In this document: positions 26,370 to 34,444 of the stretch, piece by piece | Layout of the letters: every line of letters begins with the position of its first letter | How positions within the stretch are numbered: position 1 is the stretch's first letter | NCBI RefSeq assembly: GCF_031844705.1 | Contig: NZ_CP134609.1 | Coordinates: 1,054,001-1,118,000, forward strand | Direction: 5' to 3' | DNA from: Streptomyces sp. ITFR-16 | Lineage (GTDB): Bacteria; Actinomycetota; Actinomycetes; Streptomycetales; Streptomycetaceae | DNA: 64,000 nucleotides | Position numbers and translations under genes: made by a program | The notes under the pieces: generated by a model | Database searches by the model: none | The model's input: the letters and a program-made list of their open reading frames with translations, nothing else | Told to the model about the DNA's origin: nothing

Positions 26370-27182
26370 ATGACCGATCATGTGACAGCCGACCGCGCCG
26401 CCCTGCTCGCCGTCTTCGACCGGGAGATGCGCGAACACGCCCGCCCCGACGGCCCCGGCGTCCGCGTCGAGCGCGCCGGTGGCATCGTCCGGCAGGTGGG
26501 CGCCGCCCATGACTGGAACGGGGTGGTCTGGTCGTCGCCGGACCTGGACGCCGAACGGGCGGACGCGGCGATCGCCGCCCAGGTGGCCCACTGCGAGCGG
26601 CACGGGTACGACGAGTTCGAGTGGAAGCTGTACGCGCACGACCGCCCCGCCGACCTCGGGGCGCGGCTGCTGGCCGCCGGTTTCGAGGCCGAGGAGCCGG
26701 AGACCCTGCTCGTGGCGCCGGTCGCGGACCTGCCGACGGAGGTGGTGCTCCCCGAGGGCGTACGGCTGCGCACCGTGCGCGACGAGGCCGATGTGGAGCT
26801 GATGGCGCGCGCCCACGAGCAGGCGTTCGGCTCCGACTGGTCGCGGCTGCGCCACCAGGTGCTGGCCCGGCTGAAGGAGGACCCGGACCATTTCGTCGGG
26901 GTGCTGGCCATGGCGGGCGACGAGCCGGTCAGCTCGGCCCGCATGGAGCTTTACTCGGGCACCGGCTTCGCCGGGCTGTGGGGCGGCGGCACGGTCGAGG
27001 CGTGGCGCGGCCGGGGCGTCTACCGGGCGCTGATCGCCTTCCGGGCGGGGATCGCGGCCGAGCGCGGCTACCGGTATTTCCAGGTCGACGCGACAAAGGA
27101 CAGCCGCCCGATCCTCCAGCGGCTCGGATTCACGGCCCTGGGCACCACGACCCCGTACGTCTACCGCGGCACTCGCCCCTGA
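26370..27182 (+). CDS. GNAT family N-acetyltransferase, two-lobed
   Basis: A 270-residue protein. The C-terminal half is a clear GNAT domain: VRLRTVRDEADVELMARAHE, then FVGVLAMAGDEPVSSARMEL, the acetyl-CoA loop VEAWRGRGVYRALIAFRAG, and FQVDATKDSRPILQRLGF. The N-terminal 130 residues look like a degenerate GNAT lobe. Substrate unknown. It lies between the TetR gene and ccr on the same strand but is separated from ccr by 372 bp with its own promoter, so it is not part of that operon. Confidence 0.88.
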   Translation: MTDHVTADRAALLAVFDREMREHARPDGPGVRVERAGGIVRQVGAAHDWNGVVWSSPDLDAERADAAIAAQVAHCERHGYDEFEWKLYAHDRPADLGARLLAAGFEAEEPETLLVAPVADLPTEVVLPEGVRLRTVRDEADVELMARAHEQAFGSDWSRLRHQVLARLKEDPDHFVGVLAMAGDEPVSSARMELYSGTGFAGLWGGGTVEAWRGRGVYRALIAFRAGIAAERGYRYFQVDATKDSRPILQRLGFTALGTTTPYVYRGTRP

Positions 27183-27554
27183 ACGCAGACCGCCCCCGAA
27201 CACCCCCGCTCCGGGCAAATCACTCCAGAACGGCTCCCGCGTTGCTCATGCGAGGCACTCCGGCGACAATTGAGGGAAATTACTGGCACCGAGTGCCTTG
27301 CCAGCTGTCACGGAGTGCCATACGTTGAAGTCGTCCGGGCGGCCGGCGTGCTGGGATCTCACGTACGCCGGCTGTCCCCGCAAGCCACGTGCCTGCGCGC
27401 CCGGACGCCTGCGTCACAGGCAACCCCTTCTGCTCCACAGAGCAAGCGCCGAAGCTCCACCCGCCGAACCGACGGCACACCTCCACACACCGTTCCCCCT
27501 GTTCTCAGGGACCCCTCGAGCGTTCCCCCGAACGCAGCACCGCCGGAGGCACCC
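27183..27554 (+). promoter_or_regulatory. Upstream region and leader of the ethylmalonyl-CoA operon
   Basis: No gene is present in this 372-bp interval. It contains the promoter at 27298-27326 with the repeated GGCACT(C)C-type boxes around it, and a leader of about 220 nt before the GTG of ccr. I see no strong terminator hairpin or known riboswitch in the leader, which is rich in C and has an AGCA/CACA character. Confidence 0.5.
27254..27326 (+). promoter_or_regulatory. ccr promoter with nested operator repeats
   Basis: TTGCCA (27298-27303), a 17-bp spacer and TACGTT (27321-27326) form a good vegetative-type promoter. Three related boxes surround it: GGCACTCC at 27254-27261, the palindrome GGCAC-CGA-GTGCC at 27285-27297, and GGAGTGCC (reverse complement of the first) at 27312-27319 inside the spacer. 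A wider inverted repeat, CTGGCA/TGCCAG (27283-27288, 27299-27304), encloses the palindrome and overlaps the -35. This layout suits cooperative repression. Confidence 0.6.
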
Positions 27555-28892
27555 GTGAAGGAAATCCTGGACGCGATCCAATCGCAGGAGAGCACGGCCG
27601 CGGACATCGCGGCGCTGCCCCTCCCCGAGTCGTACCGCGCCGTGACCGTGCACAAGGACGAGGCGGAGATGTTCGCCGGGCTCGAAACCCGCGACAAGGA
27701 CCCCCGCAAGTCGCTGCACCTCGACGAGGTGCCGGTGCCGGAACTCGGCCCCGGCGAGGCACTGGTCGCGGTCATGGCCAGCTCGGTGAACTACAACTCC
27801 GTCTGGACCTCGATCTTCGAGCCCGTCTCCACCTTCGGCTTCCTGGAGCGCTACGGACGGCTCAGCGAGCTCACCAAGCGCCACGACCTGCCGTACCACG
27901 TCATCGGCTCCGACCTGGCGGGCGTCGTCCTGCGCACCGGCCCGGGCGTCAACGCCTGGAAGCCCGGTGACGAGGTCGTCGCGCACTGCCTCTCGGTCGA
28001 GCTGGAGTCCTCGGACGGCCACAACGACACGATGCTCGACCCCGAGCAGCGCATCTGGGGCTTCGAGACCAACTTCGGCGGGCTGGCCGAGATCGCGCTC
28101 GTCAAGTCCAACCAGCTGATGCCGAAGCCGGACCACCTCAGCTGGGAGGAGGCGGCGGCACCCGGACTGGTCAACTCCACCGCCTACCGCCAGCTCGTCT
28201 CGCGCAACGGCGCCGGCATGAAGCAGGGCGACAACGTCCTGATCTGGGGCGCCAGCGGCGGACTCGGCTCGTACGCCACGCAGTTCGCGCTGGCCGGCGG
28301 TGCCAACCCGATCTGTGTCGTCTCCAGCGACCAGAAGGCGGAGATCTGCCGGAAGATGGGCGCCGAGGCGATCATCGACCGCAACGCCGAGGGCTACAGG
28401 TTCTGGAAGGACGAGCAGAACCAGGACCCGCGCGAGTGGAAGCGGTTCGGCAAGCGCATCCGCGAGCTGACCGGCGGCGAGGACGTGGACATCGTCTTCG
28501 AGCACCCGGGCCGCGAGACCTTCGGCGCGAGTGTGTACGTGACCCGCAAGGGCGGCACGATCGTCACCTGCGCCTCGACCTCGGGCTACACCCACGAGTA
28601 CGACAACCGCTACCTGTGGATGTCGCTCAAGAAGATCGTCGGCTCGCACTTCGCCAACTACCGCGAGGCGTGGGAGGCCAACCGGCTGGTCGCCAAGGGC
28701 AAGATCCACCCGACCCTGTCGAAGGTCTACTCCCTGGAGGACACCGGCCAGGCCGCGCACGACGTCCACCGCAACGTCCACCAGGGCAAGGTCGGCATCC
28801 TCGCGCTGGCGCCGCGCGAGGGCCTGGGCGTGCGCGACCACGAGCTGCGCGAGCGGCACATCGACGCCATCAACCGATTCAGGAACGTCTGA
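27555..28892 (+). CDS. ccr: Crotonyl-CoA carboxylase/reductase
   Basis: A 445-residue medium-chain dehydrogenase starting at GTG (VKEILDAIQSQE) after a GGAGG site. It carboxylates crotonyl-CoA reductively with NADPH and CO2 to (2S)-ethylmalonyl-CoA. Family landmarks are VMASSVNYNSVWTSIFEP, HVIGSDLAGVVLRTG, the NADPH motif LIWGASGGLGSYATQFA and IVFEHPGRETFGASVYVT, all as in Streptomyces Ccr. It opens the ethylmalonyl-CoA operon and its product feeds the mutase encoded 1 bp downstream; ethylmalonyl-CoA also serves as a polyketide extender unit. Confidence 0.96.
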   Translation: MKEILDAIQSQESTAADIAALPLPESYRAVTVHKDEAEMFAGLETRDKDPRKSLHLDEVPVPELGPGEALVAVMASSVNYNSVWTSIFEPVSTFGFLERYGRLSELTKRHDLPYHVIGSDLAGVVLRTGPGVNAWKPGDEVVAHCLSVELESSDGHNDTMLDPEQRIWGFETNFGGLAEIALVKSNQLMPKPDHLSWEEAAAPGLVNSTAYRQLVSRNGAGMKQGDNVLIWGASGGLGSYATQFALAGGANPICVVSSDQKAEICRKMGAEAIIDRNAEGYRFWKDEQNQDPREWKRFGKRIRELTGGEDVDIVFEHPGRETFGASVYVTRKGGTIVTCASTSGYTHEYDNRYLWMSLKKIVGSHFANYREAWEANRLVAKGKIHPTLSKVYSLEDTGQAAHDVHRNVHQGKVGILALAPREGLGVRDHELRERHIDAINRFRNV

Positions 28893-28893
28893 C

Positions 28894-30906
28894 ATGAGTG
28901 GCCGTCAGAAGGACCGCCCCTGGCTCATGCGGACGTACGCCGGCCACTCGACGGCCGAGGCGTCCAACGAGCTCTACCGGCGCAACCTCGCCAAGGGCCA
29001 GACGGGTCTGTCGGTCGCCTTCGACCTGCCGACCCAGACGGGTTACGACCCCGACCACATCCTCGCCCGCGGCGAGGTCGGCCGGGTCGGGGTGCCCGTC
29101 TCGCACATCGGCGACATGCGCAGGCTGTTCCAGGACATCCCCCTGGAGCAGATGAACACCTCGATGACGATCAACGCCACCGCGATGTGGCTGCTGGCGC
29201 TCTACCAGGTCGTCGCCGAGGAGCAGGGCGCCGATCCGGGCAGGCTCCAGGGCACCACCCAGAACGACATCGTCAAGGAGTACCTCTCGCGCGGGACGCA
29301 CGTCTTCCCGCCCGGGCCCTCGCTGCGGCTGACCACCGACATGATCACGTACACGGTCAACCGCATCCCCAAGTGGAACCCGATCAACATCTGCAGCTAC
29401 CACCTCCAGGAGGCCGGGGCCACCCCGGTCCAGGAGATCGCGTACGCCATGTCGACGGCCATCGCGGTCCTCGACGCCGTACGCGACTCCGGGCAGGTGC
29501 CCGAGGACCGGTTCGGCGATGTGGTCGCCCGGATCTCGTTCTTCGTGAACGCGGGCGTCCGCTTCATCGAGGAGATGTGCAAGATGCGCGCCTTCGGCCG
29601 CATCTGGGACCGCGTCACCCGTGAGCGCTACGGCATCACCGACGCCAAGCAGCGCCGGTTCCGCTACGGCGTCCAGGTCAACTCGCTCGGCCTGACCGAG
29701 GCGCAGCCGGAGAACAACGTCCAGCGCATCGTGCTGGAGATGCTGGCCGTCACCCTCTCCAAGGACGCCCGCGCCCGGGCCGTACAGCTGCCGGCGTGGA
29801 ACGAGGCGCTGGGGCTGCCCCGCCCGTGGGACCAGCAGTGGTCCCTGCGCATCCAGCAGGTGCTGGCCCACGAGAGCGACCTGCTGGAGTACGAGGACAT
29901 CTTCGCCGGCTCGCACGTCATCGAGGCCAAGGTGGACGAGCTGGTCACCGAGTCGCTCGCCGAGATGGACCGGATCGAGCAGATGGGCGGCGCCATGGCG
30001 GCCGTCGAGTCCGGCTATCTGAAGTCCGAGCTGGTCTCCTCGCACGCGGCCCGGCGGGCCCGGATCGAGGGCGGCGAGGAGAAGATCGTCGGCGTCAACA
30101 TCTACGGGACGACCGAGCCCAACCCGCTCACGGCCGACCTCGACGGCGCGATCATGACGGTCGACCCGGCGAACGAGGCCAAGGTCGTCGCCGCACTGCA
30201 CGAGTGGCGCGACAACCGCGACGAGGCCCGCGCCACCGAGGCGCTGGCCGCCCTGAAGAAGGCAGCCGCGGGCACCGAGAACATGATGGAGGCGACCGTC
30301 GAGTGTGCCCGCGCGGGGGTCACCACCGGCGAGTGGTCCTGGGCGCTGCGGGACGTCTTCGGCGAGTTCCGCGCACCGACCGGAGTGTCGTCCGCCCCGG
30401 TCGCGGTGACCGCCGAGGAGGGCACCCCGCTGGCCCTCGTACGCGAGAAGGTCACGCGGACCGCCGGTGATCTGGGCGTGGGCCGGCTGCGCCTGCTGGT
30501 CGGCAAGCCCGGCCTGGACGGGCACTCCAACGGCGCCGAGCAGATCGCCGTGCGAGCCCGCGACGCCGGGTTCGAAGTGGTCTACCAGGGCATCCGCCTG
30601 ACGCCCGAACAGATCGTCTCGGCGGCCGTCGCCGAGGACGTGCACTGCGTCGGGCTGTCGATCCTCTCCGGCTCGCACGCCGAGCTGGTGCCCGACGTAC
30701 TGACCCGGCTGCGCGGCACCGGCGCCGGTGACATCCCGGTGATCGCGGGCGGGATCATTCCCCCGGCCGACGCCGAGGCGCTGATCAGGGCCGGTGTCGC
30801 CGCCGTATTCACCCCGAAGGACTTCGGCATCACGGAGATCATCGGCCGTATCGTCGACGAGATCCGGAAAGCGAACAAGCTCGACCCTCTGGAGGTCCCC
30901 GCATGA
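28894..30906 (+). CDS. meaA: Ethylmalonyl-CoA mutase (MeaA), B12-dependent
   Basis: A 670-residue single-chain acyl-CoA mutase. The N-terminal barrel includes RTYAGHSTAEASNELYRRNL and VAFDLPTQTGYDPDH; the C-terminal cobalamin-binding domain has the DxHxxG lower-ligand motif in GKPGLDGHSNGAEQIA and GLSILSGSH. Adjacent Ccr and the later pathway enzymes identify it as ethylmalonyl-CoA mutase (to methylsuccinyl-CoA) rather than methylmalonyl-CoA mutase. The start lies 1 bp after the ccr stop and the end overlaps the lyase gene by 4 bp. Confidence 0.94.
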   Translation: MSGRQKDRPWLMRTYAGHSTAEASNELYRRNLAKGQTGLSVAFDLPTQTGYDPDHILARGEVGRVGVPVSHIGDMRRLFQDIPLEQMNTSMTINATAMWLLALYQVVAEEQGADPGRLQGTTQNDIVKEYLSRGTHVFPPGPSLRLTTDMITYTVNRIPKWNPINICSYHLQEAGATPVQEIAYAMSTAIAVLDAVRDSGQVPEDRFGDVVARISFFVNAGVRFIEEMCKMRAFGRIWDRVTRERYGITDAKQRRFRYGVQVNSLGLTEAQPENNVQRIVLEMLAVTLSKDARARAVQLPAWNEALGLPRPWDQQWSLRIQQVLAHESDLLEYEDIFAGSHVIEAKVDELVTESLAEMDRIEQMGGAMAAVESGYLKSELVSSHAARRARIEGGEEKIVGVNIYGTTEPNPLTADLDGAIMTVDPANEAKVVAALHEWRDNRDEARATEALAALKKAAAGTENMMEATVECARAGVTTGEWSWALRDVFGEFRAPTGVSSAPVAVTAEEGTPLALVREKVTRTAGDLGVGRLRLLVGKPGLDGHSNGAEQIAVRARDAGFEVVYQGIRLTPEQIVSAAVAEDVHCVGLSILSGSHAELVPDVLTRLRGTGAGDIPVIAGGIIPPADAEALIRAGVAAVFTPKDFGITEIIGRIVDEIRKANKLDPLEVPA

Positions 30907-31877
30907 CCACGCCCACCGCCCCCGTGAACCGGCTGCGCCCGCGCCGCTCGTGTCTGGCCGTGCCGGGTTCCAACCCGCGGTTCCTGGAGAAGGCCCAGGG
31001 CCTCCCGGCCGACCAGGTGTTCCTGGACCTGGAGGACGCCTGCGCCCCGCTCGCCAAGGAGGGCGCCCGGCACCACATCGTCGACGCGCTGAACAACGGC
31101 GACTGGACGGGCAAGACCCGGGTCGTGCGGGTCAACGACTGGACGACGCACTGGACGTACCGCGACGTCATCACGGTCGTGGAGGGCGCGGGCCCCAACC
31201 TCGACTGCATCATGCTGCCCAAGGTCCAGGACGCCCAGCAGGTCGTCGCGCTGGATCTGCTGCTCACCCAGATCGAGAAGACGATGGGCTTCGAGGCCGG
31301 GAAGATCGGCATCGAGGCGCAGATCGAGAACGCCAAGGGCCTCGTCAACATCGACGACATCGCCGCCGCCTCGCCCCGGCTGGAGACCCTGATCTTCGGC
31401 CCGGCCGACTTCATGGCCTCGATCAACATGAAGACCCTGGTCGTCGGCCAGCAGCCGCCCGGCTACCCGGCAGACGCCTACCACTACATCCTCATGCGCA
31501 TCCTGATGGCCGCCCGGACCCACGACCTCCAGGCGATCGACGGCCCCTTCCTGCAGATCCGCGACGTGGACGCCTACCGCGAGGTCGCCGGCCGTGCCGC
31601 CGCCCTCGGCTTCGACGGCAAGTGGGTGCTGCACCCCGGCCAGGTCGACGCCGCCAACGAGGTGTTCTCGCCCTCGCAGGAGGACTACGACCACGCCGAG
31701 CTGATCCTCGACGCCTACGACTGGTGCACATCCGAGGAGGGCGGCAAGAAGGGCTCCGCGATGCTCGGCGACGAGATGATCGACGAGGCCAGCCGCAAGA
31801 TGGCGCTGGTCATCGCGGGCAAGGGCCGCGCGGCCGGCATGCAGCGCACCTCCAAGTTCGAAGCCCCGGAGGCCTGA
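30903..31877 (+). CDS. HpcH/HpaI-family CoA-ester lyase (malyl/beta-methylmalyl-CoA lyase)
   Basis: A 324-residue TIM-barrel lyase of the CitE/Mcl1 group. RRSCLAVPGSNPRFLEKAQG, the metal-binding Glu/Asp residues in FLDLEDACAPLAK, IGIEAQIENAKGLVNID and FGPADFMASI are family signatures. In this pathway it cleaves beta-methylmalyl-CoA to glyoxylate and propionyl-CoA and can also make or split malyl-CoA. ATGA overlap with the mutase gene; the hydratase gene starts 2 bp after its stop. Confidence 0.93.
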   Translation: MTTPTAPVNRLRPRRSCLAVPGSNPRFLEKAQGLPADQVFLDLEDACAPLAKEGARHHIVDALNNGDWTGKTRVVRVNDWTTHWTYRDVITVVEGAGPNLDCIMLPKVQDAQQVVALDLLLTQIEKTMGFEAGKIGIEAQIENAKGLVNIDDIAAASPRLETLIFGPADFMASINMKTLVVGQQPPGYPADAYHYILMRILMAARTHDLQAIDGPFLQIRDVDAYREVAGRAAALGFDGKWVLHPGQVDAANEVFSPSQEDYDHAELILDAYDWCTSEEGGKKGSAMLGDEMIDEASRKMALVIAGKGRAAGMQRTSKFEAPEA

Positions 31878-31879
31878 TC

Positions 31880-32413
31880 ATGCAGTTCGGACGCACATAC
31901 GAGGAATTCGAGATCGGTGCCGTCTACAAGCACTGGCCCGGAAAGACGGTCACCGAATACGACGACCACCTCTTCTGTCTGCTGACCATGAATCATCACC
32001 CGCTGCACATGGACAGCAACTACGCGGAGAGCACCACCGATTTCGGCAAGAACGTTGTCGTCGGCAACTACATCTACTCGCTGCTGCTCGGGATGTCGGT
32101 GCCGGACGTCTCCGGAAAGGCCATCGCCAATCTGGAGGTCGAGTCGCTGAAGCACGTCGCGCCGACCTTCCACGGCGACACGATCTACGGCGAGACGACG
32201 GTCCTGGACAAGACCCCGTCGAAGTCCAGGAGCGACCGCGGGATCGTCTACGTGGAGACCACGGGCTATAAGCAGGACGGCACGCTGGTCTGTGTGTTCC
32301 GCCGCAAGGTCATGGTCCCCACCGAGACGTACATCAAGGAGCGCGGCGGGGAGCAGCCCGGCCGCCCGGAGCCGAAGCGGCCCTCGCCGAAGAACGTGGA
32401 GAAGCAGTCATGA
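31880..32413 (+). CDS. MaoC-like mesaconyl-CoA hydratase
   Basis: A 177-residue hot-dog-fold hydratase: YEEFEIGAVYKHWPGKTVTE, the hydratase motif with Asp and His in LLTMNHHPLHMDSNYAESTT and NVVVGNYIYSLLLGMSV. In the ethylmalonyl-CoA pathway it hydrates mesaconyl-C1-CoA to beta-methylmalyl-CoA. The charged C-terminal tail (GGEQPGRPEPKRPSPKN) is probably disordered. It sits between the lyase (2 bp) and dehydrogenase (4-bp overlap) genes. Confidence 0.92.
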   Translation: MQFGRTYEEFEIGAVYKHWPGKTVTEYDDHLFCLLTMNHHPLHMDSNYAESTTDFGKNVVVGNYIYSLLLGMSVPDVSGKAIANLEVESLKHVAPTFHGDTIYGETTVLDKTPSKSRSDRGIVYVETTGYKQDGTLVCVFRRKVMVPTETYIKERGGEQPGRPEPKRPSPKNVEKQS

Positions 32414-33615
32414 CGCGACTCGCCCGGACGGCCGGTCTCAGCGACGTCCAGCAGGAAATCCTCTCCACGATCCGGGATTTCGTCGACAAGGAGATCATTC
32501 CGGTCGCGACCCAGCTGGAGCACCGCGACGAGTACCCCACCGAGATCGTCGAGGGCCTCAAGGAACTCGGCCTGTTCGGGCTGATGATTCCCGAGGAGTA
32601 CGGCGGCCTGGGTGAGTCGCTTCTCACATACGCGCTGTGCGTGGAGGAAATCGCCCGCGGCTGGATGAGCGTGTCGGGAATCATCAACACGCATTTCATC
32701 GTGGCGTACATGCTCAAGCAGCACGGCACCCAGGAGCAGAAGGACACCTTCCTGCCCCGGATGGCACTGGGCGAGGTGCGCGGCGCGTTCTCGATGTCCG
32801 AGCCGGCGCTCGGCTCGGACGTCTCGGCGATCAGCTCCAAGGGCGTCAGGGACGGCGACGAGTACGTCCTGAACGGCCAGAAGATGTGGCTGACGAACGG
32901 CGGCACGTCCTCGCTCGTCGCCGTGCTGTGCCGGAGTGACGAAGGACACCCCGAGGGCACGCCCCCGCACAAGTCGATGACCACGTTCCTGGTCGAGAAG
33001 GAGCCCGGCTTCGGCGAAGTGCGCCCCGGCCTCACCGTCCCGGGGAAGATCGACAAGATGGGCTACAAGGGGGTCGACACCACCGAGCTCATCATGGACG
33101 GACTACGCATTCCGGCCAATCGTGTACTCGGCGGCACCACGGGCCGAGGGTTTTACCAAATGATGGACGGAGTCGAGGTCGGCCGGGTCAATGTCGCCGC
33201 GCGTGGCTGCGGCGTCGCACAGCGTGCATTCGAACTGGGCGTTTCCTACGCACAGCAGCGCCACACCTTCGGAAAGCCGATCGCCCAGCACCAGGCGATC
33301 CAGTTCAAGCTGGCCGAAATGGCCACCAAGGTCGAAGCGGCGCATGCGATGATGGTAAATGCAGCGCGCAAAAAGGACTCCGGGGAACGAAACGACCTGG
33401 AGGCAGGGATGGCGAAGTACCTCGCCTCCGAGTACTGCAAGGAAGTCGTCGAGGACGCCTTCCGTATCCACGGCGGTTACGGCTTCTCCAAGGAGTACGA
33501 GATCGAGCGCCTCTACCGTGAGGCCCCGATGCTGCTGATCGGTGAAGGTACCGCCGAGATCCAGAAAATGATCATCGGGCGCCGACTCCTCGAGGAGTAC
33601 CGTTTCCAGGGCTGA
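32410..33615 (+). CDS. Acyl-CoA dehydrogenase, probable methylsuccinyl-CoA dehydrogenase
   Basis: A 401-residue FAD enzyme with the acyl-CoA dehydrogenase landmarks EEYGGLGESLLTYALCVEEI, GAFSMSEPALGSDVSAI, GYKGVDTTELIMDGLRIP, QRHTFGKPIAQHQAIQFKLA and IHGGYGFSKEYEIERLYREA. By position it should oxidise methylsuccinyl-CoA to mesaconyl-CoA, the step between mutase and hydratase. It overlaps the hydratase gene by 4 bp and ends the operon. A patch near 33110-33400 uses AT-richer codons (CAA, GTA AAT GCA, AAA AAG) than the surrounding sequence. Confidence 0.92.
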   Translation: MTRLARTAGLSDVQQEILSTIRDFVDKEIIPVATQLEHRDEYPTEIVEGLKELGLFGLMIPEEYGGLGESLLTYALCVEEIARGWMSVSGIINTHFIVAYMLKQHGTQEQKDTFLPRMALGEVRGAFSMSEPALGSDVSAISSKGVRDGDEYVLNGQKMWLTNGGTSSLVAVLCRSDEGHPEGTPPHKSMTTFLVEKEPGFGEVRPGLTVPGKIDKMGYKGVDTTELIMDGLRIPANRVLGGTTGRGFYQMMDGVEVGRVNVAARGCGVAQRAFELGVSYAQQRHTFGKPIAQHQAIQFKLAEMATKVEAAHAMMVNAARKKDSGERNDLEAGMAKYLASEYCKEVVEDAFRIHGGYGFSKEYEIERLYREAPMLLIGEGTAEIQKMIIGRRLLEEYRFQG

Positions 33616-33705
33616 TTGTCCCATTCGAGGTGATTTAACCGCGAAGAAGATCACACCCTGTCATCCTCATCCGGTGCCTTCCAGACGTCCGACTCGGCTG
33701 CTGGC

Positions 33706-33736
33706 TTGCCCAGTTGCGGCCCGCAACCGATAACAT
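33706..33736 (+). promoter_or_regulatory. psd-pssA promoter with an operator in its spacer
   Basis: TTGCCC (33706-33711) is followed after 17-19 bp by ATAAC-type -10 sequence (GATAAC 33729-33734 or TAACAT 33731-33736). The spacer contains the perfect palindrome GTTGCGG-C-CCGCAAC at 33713-33727. A dimer bound there would occlude the polymerase. The leader to the psd start is about 55 nt. Confidence 0.55.
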
Positions 33737-33796
33737 CGCCGGAAAAGCCGCCGTCCCCCGTTGCCAGCGCGGCCTCATCCGCTACGAAGGTCATCC

Positions 33797-34444
33797 ATGC
33801 CCGACAGTCATACTCCTGCACCACGCGGCGGGGTCCGCATCGCACGCGGAGCTTCGCCGTGGCTCCTGCCGACCGTCGCCACCGCCGCCCTCAGCCTGAC
33901 CCGCGCCCGCAGGTCCGGGCGCTGGGCGGCGGTAGCCGTGCCCACCACCGCGCTCGCGGCGGGCATGCTGTGGTTCTTCCGTGACCCCGAGCGCGAGATC
34001 ACCGAGGGCCGCGTCATCTCTCCGGCCGACGGCGTGGTGCAGAGCATCATGCCGTGGAAGGACGGGCGTACCCGCGTCGCGATCTTCATGAGCCCGCTGA
34101 ACGTCCACGTCAACCGCGCGCCCCTGGCCGGCACGGTGACCTCGGTCGAGCACGTCCCCGGTGGTTTCGTGCCGGCGTTCAACAAGGAGAGCGAGAACAA
34201 CGAGCGCGTTGTCTGGCACTTCGACACCGAGCTCGGTGACATCGAGATGGTGCAGATCGCCGGAGCCGTCGCCCGCCGCATCGTCCCCTACATCCCGCAG
34301 GGCACCAAGGTCGAGCAGGGCGAACGCATCGGCCTGATCCGCTTCGGATCGCGTGTCGACATCTACCTTCCGGAAGGTGTGGACGTCGCGGTCGAGGTCG
34401 GCCAGGCCACCACCGCGGGGGTGACTCGCATTGACCGTGATTGA
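33797..34444 (+). CDS. psd: Phosphatidylserine decarboxylase proenzyme
   Basis: A 215-residue short-type enzyme. After a basic N-terminus and a membrane-associated segment (AAVAVPTTALAAGMLWFFRD) come VISPADGVVQSI, MSPLNVHVNRAPLAGTV and, near the end, LIRFGSRVDIYLP. Cleavage at the Gly-Ser of FGS generates the pyruvoyl cofactor. It makes phosphatidylethanolamine from phosphatidylserine. A GAAGG site precedes the ATG. Its end overlaps the pssA start by 14 bp, so synthesis of the two enzymes is coupled. Confidence 0.94.
   Translation: MPDSHTPAPRGGVRIARGASPWLLPTVATAALSLTRARRSGRWAAVAVPTTALAAGMLWFFRDPEREITEGRVISPADGVVQSIMPWKDGRTRVAIFMSPLNVHVNRAPLAGTVTSVEHVPGGFVPAFNKESENNERVVWHFDTELGDIEMVQIAGAVARRIVPYIPQGTKVEQGERIGLIRFGSRVDIYLPEGVDVAVEVGQATTAGVTRIDRD

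Noticed and set aside
27326..27554. A riboswitch in the ccr leader
   Set aside because: The leader is long, but I see none of the conserved cobalamin or other aptamer motifs and no clear closing helices.
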